From: Microbulbifer sediminum
Lineage (GTDB): Bacteria; Pseudomonadota; Gammaproteobacteria; Pseudomonadales; Cellvibrionaceae
DNA length: 64,000 nt
Reading direction: 5' to 3'
NCBI RefSeq assembly: GCF_021729035.1
Contig: NZ_JAJSAP010000008.1
Coordinates: forward strand, 1 to 64,000
Of this stretch, positions 25,406 to 33,910 are shown in pieces. The notes beneath the pieces were generated by a model. The model was given only the letters and a program-made list of their open reading frames with translations. It was not told the origin of the DNA and did no database searches. The translations under genes were made by a program, and so were the position numbers. How positions within the stretch are numbered: the stretch's first letter is position 1; the number at the start of each line of letters is the position of its first letter.

Positions 25406-26338
25406 ATGTCCGAACTGGAAAACCGCCGCGAGCGGCTGGAATTCAACAAACTGCAGAAGCGCCTGCGCCGCAACGTGGGCCGCGCCATCGCCGATTTCAA
25501 TATGATCGAGGACGGCGACAAGATCATGGTGTGCCTGTCCGGTGGCAAGGATTCCTATGCCATGCTGGACATCCTGCTCAACCTGCAGAAGACCGCCCCG
25601 GTGAACTTCGAGCTGGTGGCGGTGAATATGGACCAGAAGCAGCCTGGCTTTCCCGAGCACGTGTTGCCGGAGTACCTGGAATCCCTGGGAGTGCCTTACC
25701 ACATCGTGGAGAAGGATACCTATTCGGTGGTCAAGGAGGTTGTGCCCGAGGGCAAGACCACCTGTGGTCTCTGTTCACGCCTGCGCCGCGGTACCCTGTA
25801 TGGCTTCGCAGAAGAAATCGGTGCCACCAAGGTGGCCCTGGGGCACCACAAGGACGATATTGTCGAGACCCTGTTCCTGAATATGTTCTATGGTGGACGC
25901 CTGAAGGCCATGCCACCGAAACTGCGCGCGGATGATGGCCGCAATATCGTGATTCGCCCGCTGGCCTACTGCCGCGAGGAGGACATCGAGAAGTTTGCCG
26001 CGCACAAAGAGTTCCCCATCATTCCCTGCAACCTGTGCGGCAGCCAGGAGAACCTGCAGCGCCAGGCAATCAAGCAGATGCTGAGGGAGTGGGACCGCAA
26101 GTACCCGGGTCGCTCGGAGAATATCTTCGCGGCGCTGACCCGGGTGTCGCCGTCGCAGCTGGCGGACACGGAACTCTATGATTTCAACAGCCTGGAGCTG
26201 GACCGGTCTGAGCCCGCCGCTAGCGAGCCGTCTGGACGCTCAATTGAGCGGCAGGTGCACTCCTGGACGCCCGGGGAGTGGGCGCCGGATGCGGAGCAGG
26301 AGCAGGCTCCGCGTTATATTGACGCATTGAATCTGTAA
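25406..26338 (+). CDS. ttcA: tRNA 2-thiocytidine(32) synthetase TtcA
   Basis: 310 residues. The PP-loop motif is [11 protein letters not shown] (about 46-56). Two CxxC motifs, CGLC (~122) and CNLC (~213), hold the iron-sulfur cluster that delivers sulfur. [11 protein letters not shown] is the family motif. The C-terminal ~40 residues are a Pro/Glu/Ser-rich extension. Those codons overlap the 3' end of the convergent gene at 26220-26816 by about 119 bp. Confidence 0.96.
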   Translation: MSELENRRERLEFNKLQKRLRRNVGRAIADFNMIEDGDKIMVCLSGGKDSYAMLDILLNLQKTAPVNFELVAVNMDQKQPGFPEHVLPEYLESLGVPYHIVEKDTYSVVKEVVPEGKTTCGLCSRLRRGTLYGFAEEIGATKVALGHHKDDIVETLFLNMFYGGRLKAMPPKLRADDGRNIVIRPLAYCREEDIEKFAAHKEFPIIPCNLCGSQENLQRQAIKQMLREWDRKYPGRSENIFAALTRVSPSQLADTELYDFNSLELDRSEPAASEPSGRSIERQVHSWTPGEWAPDAEQEQAPRYIDALNL

Positions 26339-26816
26339 GGTCGCCCAGCACCAGCCCGGTATAACTGTGCACAAAGTCACGGGCGCTGGCCGCCGGGCCA
26401 TGGTGGAAATGCCGGTGCCACAGTTTCGCCATGGTGCGTATATTTGCCTCATCGACCCGGTCGATCCCGGCGGCACGGTAGACCAGCCAGGCGATCGCGG
26501 TGGCGTAGCGAAGGTTGGTGGTGAGCTCGCTGTGGGGGTGGTCGAGGAAATCCCGCTGGCTGGCCAGTCCCCTTACCTTGGAGGCCAGGGCAGGGTGGTT
26601 GATCAGGAATCTGTCCCAGATTTCCCGGTGGGTGTGGGGCTGGATCTGGTACAGGCCGAGACCGTGGCGACGGCCCAGTTTCAGGTGGAAACCCAGCTGT
26701 GATTCCTGTGCGGCCGTGCCCAGTAGCAGGTTTTCCATACCGGCTGACCAGGCCCTGAGATGCTTGAGTGTGGGACGAATGACCAGAAGTCGTAATTCGT
26801 CCAGACAAATGCCCAT
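26220..26816 (-). CDS. Lysozyme-/transglycosylase-like protein of phage-protein type
   Basis: 198 residues from MGICLDELR at 26816. The centre resembles a lysozyme-like fold: [13 protein letters not shown] with a Glu in the position of the catalytic glutamate, and [13 protein letters not shown], the glycine-rich turn seen in SLT and lysozyme domains. The C-terminal third is Pro/Ala-rich and overlaps ttcA in antisense. Similar proteins occur in prophages (family memory, not checked), but no other phage gene is nearby. No signal peptide. Confidence 0.6.
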   Translation of the reverse strand: MGICLDELRLLVIRPTLKHLRAWSAGMENLLLGTAAQESQLGFHLKLGRRHGLGLYQIQPHTHREIWDRFLINHPALASKVRGLASQRDFLDHPHSELTTNLRYATAIAWLVYRAAGIDRVDEANIRTMAKLWHRHFHHGPAASARDFVHSYTGLVLGDLTDSMRQYNAEPAPAPHPAPTPRASRSAPAAQLSVQTAR

Positions 26817-27017
26817 AGTGTTGTCAGGTTTTTCCGTATCTATCCCAATGTTTAGTTTGTGGTTTGAGTTGCCGCCAGCTAATGGGTAGATTTGCGCGCA
26901 ATAAACAAAAAAAACGGCCGCAGGATCTATTCTGAAGCCCGCTGGCGCAATCTTTTGTATTCGTGCGTCGCGGCACGGGTCAGCTGCTGTGGTCACCACG
27001 GATCAAGGAACCACCCT

Positions 27018-28487
27018 ATGTCTGGACAATGGCTTATTGCGCTTACTTTTGTCGCCTACCTGGCGATGATCCTGGCGATCGGTGTTATCGCCTACCTGCG
27101 AACCCGGGATGCCAGCGATTACTTCCTCGGCGGCCGCTCGCTGCCGCCGGCGGTAGCGGCTCTGAGTGCCGGCGCGTCGGATATGAGTGGCTGGCTGCTA
27201 CTGGGGCTGCCGGGCGCCGCCTATGCCAGCGGGCTGTCCTCGGCATGGATTGCGCTGGGACTGTTTTCCGGCATCGTGCTGAGCTGGACTACCATGGCCC
27301 GGCGCCTGCGTATCTATACCTACGAGCTGGATGACGCCCTGACGGTGCCCGCCTACCTGCACCGGCGGTTCAATCTGGGCCACCCCTACCTGCGCACCGT
27401 GTGTGCATTCTTTATCCTGCTGTTCTTCCTCTTCTACGTGGCCTCAGGCCTCATTGCCGGCGGCAAGCTGTTCGAGACCGTATTCGGCTGGGACTACAAG
27501 TGGGCGGTGCTGATCGGGGCCGCGGCAGTGATCTCCTACACCCTGTTCGGTGGCTTCCTGGCGGTATCCTGGACCGATGTGATCCAGGGCCTGCTGATGA
27601 GCCTGGCGCTGGTGGCGGTGCCGCTGGTGGTGATCAATGATGAGGGCGGTTTTGCGGCCAGCTGGAGCCGGCTACACGACAAGGTGCCGGAGCTGATGCA
27701 CTGGATGCAGGACAACACCGGGCAGGCGCTGGGTATTGCCGCCATCCTGAGTTCGCTGGCCTGGGGCCTGGGGTACTTCGGCCAGCCCCATATTGTCGCC
27801 CGGTTTATGGCGGTGCGCCGCCCCGAGGATGTGCCCACAGCGGCCACGGTTGCGGCAGTCTGGTCCCTGTTCGGTTTCCTGGGTGCCATGTCCGTGGGGC
27901 TCTTCGGCCACCTGGAACTGGCGCAGACACTGCCGGATGGAGAGCGTGTATTCATGGAGCTGGTGGAGGCCCTGTTCCATCCCCTGGTGGCCGGCATCCT
28001 GCTGGCGGCCATTCTGTCGGCGATCATGAGTACCGCCGACTCGCAGCTGCTGGTGAGTTCCGCGGCGCTGGCTGAGGACATCTACCATGTCTGGTTCGGG
28101 CGCAAGACCAGCCCTGAAGCGATGGTGAAGGTCGGCCGCTGGGCCGTGGTGGCGCTGTCCCTGATTGCGGTGGCGGTGGCCATGGATCCGGAATCCAAGG
28201 TGCTGGACGTGGTGGCTTATGCCTGGGCAGGCCTTGGCGCGGCGTTTGGTCCGGCCACCCTCATCAGCGTGTTCTGGTCGCGCATGACCGGTGCCGGGGC
28301 CATTGCCGGCGTGATCGTCGGAGGCCTGACGGTGGTGGTCTGGCGCCAGCTGTCCGGTGGGATCTTTGACCTGTATGAGCTGTTGCCGGGCTTCGTTCTC
28401 TCTGCAGCTGCTATCGTGATAGTTAGTGCGGCGACGAAATGTCCCGCCGCGGTGGCAGCGCGCCACCGGCAGCTGCTGGGCTCCTGA
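27018..28487 (+). CDS. putP: Sodium/proline symporter PutP
   Basis: 489 residues, thirteen helices expected for the SSS family. The ATG at 27018 follows AAGGA. DYFLGGRSLPP and SAGASDMSGWLLLGLPGAAY are the PutP-specific sodium- and proline-binding segments of TM1-2, and AILSAIMSTADSQLLVSSAA is the TM8 sodium site. It imports proline with sodium for nutrition or osmoprotection. Confidence 0.95.
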   Translation: MSGQWLIALTFVAYLAMILAIGVIAYLRTRDASDYFLGGRSLPPAVAALSAGASDMSGWLLLGLPGAAYASGLSSAWIALGLFSGIVLSWTTMARRLRIYTYELDDALTVPAYLHRRFNLGHPYLRTVCAFFILLFFLFYVASGLIAGGKLFETVFGWDYKWAVLIGAAAVISYTLFGGFLAVSWTDVIQGLLMSLALVAVPLVVINDEGGFAASWSRLHDKVPELMHWMQDNTGQALGIAAILSSLAWGLGYFGQPHIVARFMAVRRPEDVPTAATVAAVWSLFGFLGAMSVGLFGHLELAQTLPDGERVFMELVEALFHPLVAGILLAAILSAIMSTADSQLLVSSAALAEDIYHVWFGRKTSPEAMVKVGRWAVVALSLIAVAVAMDPESKVLDVVAYAWAGLGAAFGPATLISVFWSRMTGAGAIAGVIVGGLTVVVWRQLSGGIFDLYELLPGFVLSAAAIVIVSAATKCPAAVAARHRQLLGS

Positions 28488-28662
28488 CGGCGCCCGCCTG
28501 CCGCAAGCGCTGCCGGGGCTGCCCGGACGGCGTGGGAAACGCCCTGGCCGGCAGCGTTCTCAGTGGCCGTCCCCGCAGCCGCGTGCCGGCAGTGGGGCAG
28601 CTGTAGAGCGAAAAGGATGTCCATCCGCAGCAATTCGTTTAATAAGCGGTTGGAGATACTGA

Positions 28663-29175
28663 GTGATCGAAGTCCATGTCGGTGATATCACTCGATTGCA
28701 GGTCGATGTAATCGTCAATGCCGCCAACCAGCGGCTGGCCGGCGGGGGTGGCGTCGACGGCGCCATTCACCGGGCCGCGGGCCCGGGCCTGGATGAGGCC
28801 TGTCGCAGGATCGGTGGCTGTCCCGTAGGGGAAGTGCGCGCCACTCCCGCCTTTGAAATTCCCGTCAAACGCATTTACCACACGGTCGGGCCAGTCTGGC
28901 GTGGCGGCAACCTGGGTGAGCCCGAATTGCTGGCCAGTTGTTACCGGCACTGCCTGGCCCTGGCCCGTCGCGAAAATATCCACTCGATCGCATTCCCCGC
29001 CATCAGCTGTGGTGTCTACGACTATCCGCCGGAGCTGGCGGTTGAGATTGCCGTGGAAGAGGTACAGCCGCACCTGGAGCGGGACGTCGCACCGAAAAGG
29101 GTCGTCTTCTGCTGTTTCGACGAGGCCATGGCCGAGCTGTACCGGCTCCAGCTGGAAGCGGTGGTGCGGCGCTGA
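28663..29175 (+). CDS. Macrodomain ADP-ribose hydrolase (YmdB-like)
   Basis: 170 residues, GTG start preceded by TTGGAG. Macrodomain motifs: GDIT, VNAANQRLAGGGGVDGAIH (ADP-ribose loop 1, with the catalytic Asn and the GGGG-VDGAIH of the MacroD/YmdB class) and FPAISCGVYDYP (loop 2). These enzymes deacetylate O-acetyl-ADP-ribose or remove ADP-ribose from proteins. It stands alone between putP and a DUF962 gene. Confidence 0.92.
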   Translation: MIEVHVGDITRLQVDVIVNAANQRLAGGGGVDGAIHRAAGPGLDEACRRIGGCPVGEVRATPAFEIPVKRIYHTVGPVWRGGNLGEPELLASCYRHCLALARRENIHSIAFPAISCGVYDYPPELAVEIAVEEVQPHLERDVAPKRVVFCCFDEAMAELYRLQLEAVVRR

Positions 29176-29238
29176 CCCGCTGCTATCCCTGAGTACCGGG
29201 GGATATTGATTCCCGGGCGCTGCTGCCGGATGATTGGA

Positions 29239-29266
29239 GCCACTAGCCACTAGCCACTAGCCACTA
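29239..29266 (+). repeat. Four tandem copies of a 7-bp unit (GCCACTA)
   Basis: Four exact, head-to-tail copies of GCCACTA lie about 30 bp upstream of the DUF962 start, in its likely promoter or leader. The number of copies could vary by slippage. Confidence 0.9.
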
Positions 29267-29295
29267 AGAGAATGATAATAAGCGAGGATGTGAGC

Positions 29296-29760
29296 ATGCG
29301 CACTGCAGAGGAGTGGTTCGCGGAATACGGCGAGAGCCACCGGAACCCGGTCAACAAAGCGATCCACTGGCTGGCGGTGCCGGCCATCTATGCCACTGTG
29401 GTGGGACTGTTGTGGGAAATCCCCCAGCCCGGCTTTATGTCTGTCATACCCTGGCTGAACTGGGCCGTGGTGGCCCTGGTGCCGACGCTGGTTTTTTACC
29501 TGATGCTGTCGTTCCCCGTGGCCCTGGGCATGGCGGCGCTGAGCGCCGTGTGTTTCTGGGGCTGGGGAGTGGCTGACCGCATCGGGGTGCCGGTCTGGCA
29601 GACAGCGCTGGGGGTATTTGTGGCCATGTGGGTATTGCAGTTTGTCGGCCACCATATCGAGGGCAAGAAGCCATCTTTCTTCAAGGATTTGCAGTTCCTG
29701 CTGATCGGCCCGGCCTGGGTGATCGGTTTCGTCTATCGCGCTTTTGGTATCCGCTACTGA
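29296..29760 (+). CDS. DUF962 / Mpo1-like membrane protein
   Basis: 154 residues from the ATG at 29296, preceded by GCGAGGA; an in-frame ATG 24 bases upstream lacks such a site. N-terminal EWFAEYGESHRNPVNKAIHW (the conserved H-x-N-P...H) and late QFVGHHIEGKKPSFFKDL with its His pair are the Mpo1/DUF962 signature. The yeast member is an iron-dependent dioxygenase of lipid breakdown. Four helices expected. Confidence 0.88.
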   Translation: MRTAEEWFAEYGESHRNPVNKAIHWLAVPAIYATVVGLLWEIPQPGFMSVIPWLNWAVVALVPTLVFYLMLSFPVALGMAALSAVCFWGWGVADRIGVPVWQTALGVFVAMWVLQFVGHHIEGKKPSFFKDLQFLLIGPAWVIGFVYRAFGIRY

Positions 29761-29825
29761 GGCGCAGCCAGGCCGGGCGGGGTAGCCTGCCCTGGCCATG
29801 GTTCCCCCTCCCGGGTGAGCCCTGT

Positions 29826-30311
29826 CTACCGGTTGTAGTGCACCGGCACTTCCAGGGTCTCCTTTACCTCCTCCATGACCACGTAGCTCGTGCACTCCTG
29901 CACTTCCGGCAGGGTCAGCAGTGTCTCCCCGTAGAACCTGCGATAGGCACTCATATCGGCCACCCGCGCCTTGATCAGGTAGTCAAAGTTACCCGACACC
30001 AGGTAGCACTCCTGCACCTCCGGTAATTCCGCCACGGCGTTGCGGAACTCCTCGAAGGCATCCTGGGCAGAGCGGTTGAGGCGTATCTGTACAAAGACCA
30101 CCAGTGCCGCATCGAGGAATTCGGGGTTGATCAGGGTGGTGTAGCCCTGGATCACTCCGTCGCTCTCCAGGCGCTTGACCCGCTCGATGCAGGGAGTCGC
30201 GGTAAGGCCCACCTGGCGGGCCAGTTCCGCATAGCTGGTGCGGCCATTCTTCTGCAGGACCCGCAGGATATTGCGGTCAATGGTGCTCAATTCACTGGCG
30301 CGTTTGCGCAT
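29826..30311 (-). CDS. Lrp/AsnC-family regulator
   Basis: 161 residues. Helix-turn-helix in residues ~10-60 (STIDRNILRVLQKNGRTSYA, then CIERVKRLE). The C-terminal RAM domain has YLVSGNFDYLIKARV. It is divergent from alanine dehydrogenase across a 200-bp gap, the arrangement typical of an Lrp-type activator of amino acid catabolism such as AldR, so it probably controls ald in response to alanine or a related amino acid. Confidence 0.88.
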   Translation of the reverse strand: MRKRASELSTIDRNILRVLQKNGRTSYAELARQVGLTATPCIERVKRLESDGVIQGYTTLINPEFLDAALVVFVQIRLNRSAQDAFEEFRNAVAELPEVQECYLVSGNFDYLIKARVADMSAYRRFYGETLLTLPEVQECTSYVVMEEVKETLEVPVHYNR

Positions 30312-30511
30312 CGTCGGGCTCCGGACTGATTGGTTTGCTTAAAAAACGGTCTTTCAAGGGTCATAAGCAGTGGATTCCACTAGTAAAGCAGAAAATCTTA
30401 CATAAATACACTCTAACCGTGTGCTTATACTGGGTGAAATCACAGAGGCAGGGTGCTGTACCCGTCACCTGAAAAACCGGCGCATCAGCCAGAACACTGG
30501 GAGAGATAAAA

Positions 30512-31657
30512 ATGTTGATCGGTGTACCGAAAGAGATTAAGAACCACGAGTACCGTATCGGCCTGACGCCGGCGAGTGTTCGTGAGCTCATCAGCCACGG
30601 TCACGAAGTGATCGTGCAGAAAGACGGTGGTTCCGCCATCGGCTTTACCGATGAAATGTACGAGCAGGCGGGTGCCAAGATCATCGACACTCCGGAAGAG
30701 ATCTTCGCCAGTGCCGACATGATCGTCAAGGTGAAAGAGCCGCAGCCGCACGAGTGCGAAATGCTGCGCCCCGGCCAGCTGTTGTACACCTACCTGCACC
30801 TGGCCCCGGACCCCAAGCAGACCGAGCTGCTGGTGAAGTCCGGCGCTACCTGCATCGCTTACGAGACCGTAACCGACCGTACCGGTGGCCTGCCGCTGCT
30901 GGCGCCGATGTCCGAGGTTGCGGGCCGTATGTCCGTGCAGTGCGGTGCGCACCACCTGGAGAAGGCGCAGGGTGGACTGGGCGTACTGCTGGGCGGCGTG
31001 CCCGGCGTAGCACCGGCCAAGGTGCTGATCATCGGTGGTGGTGTCGTGGGCACCAACGCGGCCAAGATGGCCCTGGGTATGGGCGCTGACGTGACTATCC
31101 TGGATCGCTCGCTGCCGCGCCTGCGCCAGCTGGACGATATCTTCGGCGGCGCCGTGCGCACCGAGTACTCCACCAACGACGCGATCGAGCAGCATGCCCT
31201 GGAAGCAGACATGGTTGTGGGTGCGGTCCTGATCCCGGGTGCCGCGGCACCGAAGCTGCTGACCCGTGACATGATCAGCCGCATGAAGAAAGGCGCGGTC
31301 GTTGTGGATGTGGCCATCGACCAGGGTGGTTGCTTCGAGACCTCCAAGGCGACCACCCACCAGGAGCCGACCTACGTTGTCGACGGGGTGGTGCACTACT
31401 GTGTAGCCAACATGCCGGGTGGTGTTGCGCGCACCTCCACCATGGCCCTCAACAACGCCACCCTGCCGTACGCTGTGGCGCTGGCCAACAAGGGCGCCAA
31501 GCAGGCACTGCTGGACGACGCCAACCTGCTGGAGGGCCTGAACGTCCACGCCGGTATGGTGACCTACCAGGCAGTTGCCGATGTGCTGGGCTATGAGTAT
31601 GTGGACCCGAAACTGGCGCTGCAGAAAGAGGCGGCGGCAGAAGGTGCAGTGGCCTGA
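30512..31657 (+). CDS. ald: Alanine dehydrogenase
   Basis: 381 residues, full length. Starts MLIGVPKEIKNHEYRIGLTP. The NAD-binding turn is IIGGGVVGTNAAKMALGMGA. Catalytic residues sit in VKVKEPQ (Lys) and GAHHLEK (His region). It converts L-alanine to pyruvate, ammonia and NADH, and the reverse. An Lrp-type regulator is divergent upstream and an intrinsic terminator follows. Confidence 0.97.
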   Translation: MLIGVPKEIKNHEYRIGLTPASVRELISHGHEVIVQKDGGSAIGFTDEMYEQAGAKIIDTPEEIFASADMIVKVKEPQPHECEMLRPGQLLYTYLHLAPDPKQTELLVKSGATCIAYETVTDRTGGLPLLAPMSEVAGRMSVQCGAHHLEKAQGGLGVLLGGVPGVAPAKVLIIGGGVVGTNAAKMALGMGADVTILDRSLPRLRQLDDIFGGAVRTEYSTNDAIEQHALEADMVVGAVLIPGAAAPKLLTRDMISRMKKGAVVVDVAIDQGGCFETSKATTHQEPTYVVDGVVHYCVANMPGGVARTSTMALNNATLPYAVALANKGAKQALLDDANLLEGLNVHAGMVTYQAVADVLGYEYVDPKLALQKEAAAEGAVA

Positions 31658-31797
31658 ACCCCGTACCGAAAGAGTTAACGCGAAGTGACGCTGCTTGTGA
31701 TTTGGCCGGGGACTGCCCGGCCTTGTAGGGAGTTTCTCCCCGGGGGCATGCTGGCCCCCACTCTGTGAGACCCGGTGGCTCAAGTCACCAGTTTAGT

Positions 31798-31821
31798 GCC
31801 GCGTTTTTACGCGGCTTTTTT
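31798..31821 (+). terminator. Intrinsic terminator after ald
   Basis: GCCGCG / CGCGGC stem with a six-base TTTTTA loop and six following Ts. It lies between convergent ald and rsmE and faces ald. Confidence 0.85.
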
Positions 31822-31846
31822 ATGTCCGGGAAATGCGGCAGAGGGG

Positions 31847-32569
31847 TCAGCGGGCCGGGTGGAGTCGTGACAGTAGCACGGGCAGTGCCGTTTCCACTTT
31901 CAGTATCCGGGGTCCCAGGTGCACGGCTGCAAACCCCTGCTCCTGGAGTTTCTGCACTTCATAGGGGATGAACCCGCCTTCCGGGCCCACCGCCAGTGTC
32001 ACCGGCTGGTCCGTGTCCACGGGGCAGGGGGCGGCCGACACCGGATGCGCCACCAGCGCCTGGGTGCCGGCACTGATAGCTGGAAGCTCGTCCTCCACGA
32101 ACGGTTTGAAACGCTTGCGCAACTCGATACGGGGCATTGCCGTGTCCACCGCCTGTTCGAGCCCCAGCAGGCATTGTTCGCGCAGTTTCTCCGCTTCCAG
32201 CCACGGGGTCTGCCAGTAGGATTTTTCCACCCTGTAGGCATTGATCAGGTAGATTTCTTTCACGCCCATGGCGGTGGCGTGTTGGACGATGCGGTTGAGC
32301 ATTTTGGGGCGTGGCAGGGCCAGCACCAGTTTTACCGGCAACGGGGGCGGCGGTGGGTCGGCGGGCGTGACAGAGACCTCCAGGTCAACCTGCTGGTTGC
32401 CCAGCCCGAGGACGATCGCGCTGCCGATGTCGCCACCCAGCAGGCCAACACGCAACTGCTCTCCTTCTGCAGCGCGGTGTACCTTAAGGATATGCTCGGC
32501 CCGGCGACCGGTGAGCCGGGCACGGTTGGGTTCAATAAAATCTTCAGGGTGCAGGAGAATCAGGTTCAC
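31847..32569 (-). CDS. rsmE: 16S rRNA (uracil-1498-N3)-methyltransferase RsmE
   Basis: 240 residues. N-terminal PUA-like part contains HILKVHRAAEGEQLRVGLL. The SPOUT knot at the C-terminus has LAVGPEGGFIPYE and HLGPRILKVETALP, the deep-knot SAM site of RsmE. It methylates U1498 of 16S rRNA. The pterin synthase homologue lies 51 bp upstream on the same strand. Confidence 0.95.
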   Translation of the reverse strand: MNLILLHPEDFIEPNRARLTGRRAEHILKVHRAAEGEQLRVGLLGGDIGSAIVLGLGNQQVDLEVSVTPADPPPPPLPVKLVLALPRPKMLNRIVQHATAMGVKEIYLINAYRVEKSYWQTPWLEAEKLREQCLLGLEQAVDTAMPRIELRKRFKPFVEDELPAISAGTQALVAHPVSAAPCPVDTDQPVTLAVGPEGGFIPYEVQKLQEQGFAAVHLGPRILKVETALPVLLSRLHPAR

Positions 32570-32620
32570 GTCGGGGAAGCTCTCGATACAGGAAACCGGG
32601 CAGGCAGCAGCCGCTGCCCT

Positions 32621-33466
32621 TCAGACGCGTGCGCTGGCCACCGCACCTTTGCCCAGCCCCTCGTAGGCACGCACACGCACATCGTGGCCGGGCTCTTCGG
32701 CGGCAATGCTGTTGGCGATATACATGGCCAGCTGTTCCACCGTGGTGTCGCAGTCGACCAGCTCGCAGTGATCGGCGGGAATCTCCAGGGTAAACTGGCC
32801 CTGTTGCGCCCGGTAGGCGAAATGCAGCCGGCCAGTATCCCCGTCGGCCACCAGGTCCTCACGGGTTCCCAGGTAGATATCCCGCCAGCGCTCGGCCCAG
32901 CGCTCCTCCCATTGGGCGCTGCGCTCGCCGTTGACGAAAATGCAAATACGGGAACGATGACCGTGGGCGATTCGCTGACAGTTCCCCGCGTGTTTTTTCA
33001 GCCCGTGGCTGTAATGATAGAAAGCATCGGTGATTTCCTCGCAGCTGAATGATAACTGCAGTTTTTCCACGCTGGTGGGGAAAGCGCTGGCCAGCTGCCC
33101 GACGCTCCAGGTGGCGACACTGTCCATATCGATAGAGTCGGCCTCCACCAGCGCAAACGCCTGGCGGGGGCCGCTGACAGTGATCCGCTCGCCGCCCTCG
33201 AGCTGCCAGTCTACAGATACCTGGTTTCCATTTTCCTTCAGGGAGAGGTAGGGCGAAGCGGTCGGCACCAGCAGGCGGTGATCCAGCTCCTCGTCCAGCC
33301 AATGGCGCAGGGTTTTCTTTACGACCCCAAAGTCACACACCATCCCCTGTTCGTCCAGCGCACCGTCCAGAGCAGCGTTGGCCAGCCAGGTCTCGCCGAC
33401 CAGGCCGCGGTGGTGATCGAGGTAGCTGAAATCGATATTGATCAGGTTGTCGACAAAGAGGTGCAT
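32621..33466 (-). CDS. 6-pyruvoyl-tetrahydropterin synthase / QueD homologue, two-domain
   Basis: 281 residues, twice the usual PTPS length. Domain 1 (about 1-125) has the PTPS core CDFGVVKKTLRHWLDEELDHRLL but lacks the HGH metal motif. Domain 2 (about 128-281) carries HAGNCQRIAHGHRSR, with the catalytic Cys and the His pair for zinc, but lacks the DFG-helix motif. A plausible role is in pterin or 7-deazaguanine metabolism. The split of motifs suggests that both domains are needed for one active site. Confidence 0.8.
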   Translation of the reverse strand: MHLFVDNLINIDFSYLDHHRGLVGETWLANAALDGALDEQGMVCDFGVVKKTLRHWLDEELDHRLLVPTASPYLSLKENGNQVSVDWQLEGGERITVSGPRQAFALVEADSIDMDSVATWSVGQLASAFPTSVEKLQLSFSCEEITDAFYHYSHGLKKHAGNCQRIAHGHRSRICIFVNGERSAQWEERWAERWRDIYLGTREDLVADGDTGRLHFAYRAQQGQFTLEIPADHCELVDCDTTVEQLAMYIANSIAAEEPGHDVRVRAYEGLGKGAVASARV

Positions 33467-33554
33467 GAGGTTCCTCAGGCGTTAAAACTTCCGGGTTTAC
33501 TGCGTTGCACAGTATAACCTGATTAAGGGGGTGGAACTCGCGCCGTTGAGTCTC

Positions 33555-33560
33555 TATAAT
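33555..33560 (+). promoter_or_regulatory. Promoter -10 element upstream of the SRP RNA
   Basis: A perfect TATAAT about 40 bp before the SRP RNA. The -35 region near 33532 is weak. It probably drives the RNA gene with a short leader. Confidence 0.5.
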
Positions 33561-33601
33561 CGCGCCCTCTTCGGCACTGAAGCAGGGTCGAAGCTTGCAG
33601 T

Positions 33602-33712
33602 GGCGGCCCTTCCGGTCCCCTCGCAATGAACAGCTGTGAACTCCGCCAGGCCCGGAAGGGAGCAACGGTAGCAGTGATGTCATGTGCCGAGGGTGTGCTG
33701 GTTGGGCTGCCT
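33602..33712 (+). ncRNA. ffs: 4.5S signal recognition particle RNA
   Basis: The conserved apical part GCCAGGCCCGGAAGGGAGCA is present, with the GGAA tetraloop, followed by the asymmetric loop side (AGCAACGGTAGCAG) that binds Ffh. The ends pair (GGCGGCCC at 33602 with GGGCTGCC at 33704), giving a hairpin of about 111 nt, the usual size of the small bacterial SRP RNA. Exact ends are estimated from the pairing. Confidence 0.9.
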
Positions 33713-33910
33713 CCAATTCCCCGCCCGCCCGGGCACTATTATCCCCATACAGACGCCAGATCCCGGTTTTGCAGGATTTTTGTTTTTTTCCCGGCTTGTC
33801 GGGGGAATTTCATGCCGATGTGCGTGTGTTGTGGCGGCTGCAGCCCGCCCGGGGCCGCGCTTATGCTATAAAACGTCGTCAAATATAACTGAAAAGCAGA
33901 GAGGGAGCTG

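Noticed and set aside
29239..29266. CRISPR-like repeat
   Set aside because: Units are 7 bp, head to tail, without spacers, and no cas gene is near.
30485..31783. A 432-codon minus-strand frame opposite ald
   Set aside because: Low-complexity His/Gly/Gln-rich antisense translation; alanine dehydrogenase on the plus strand is certain.
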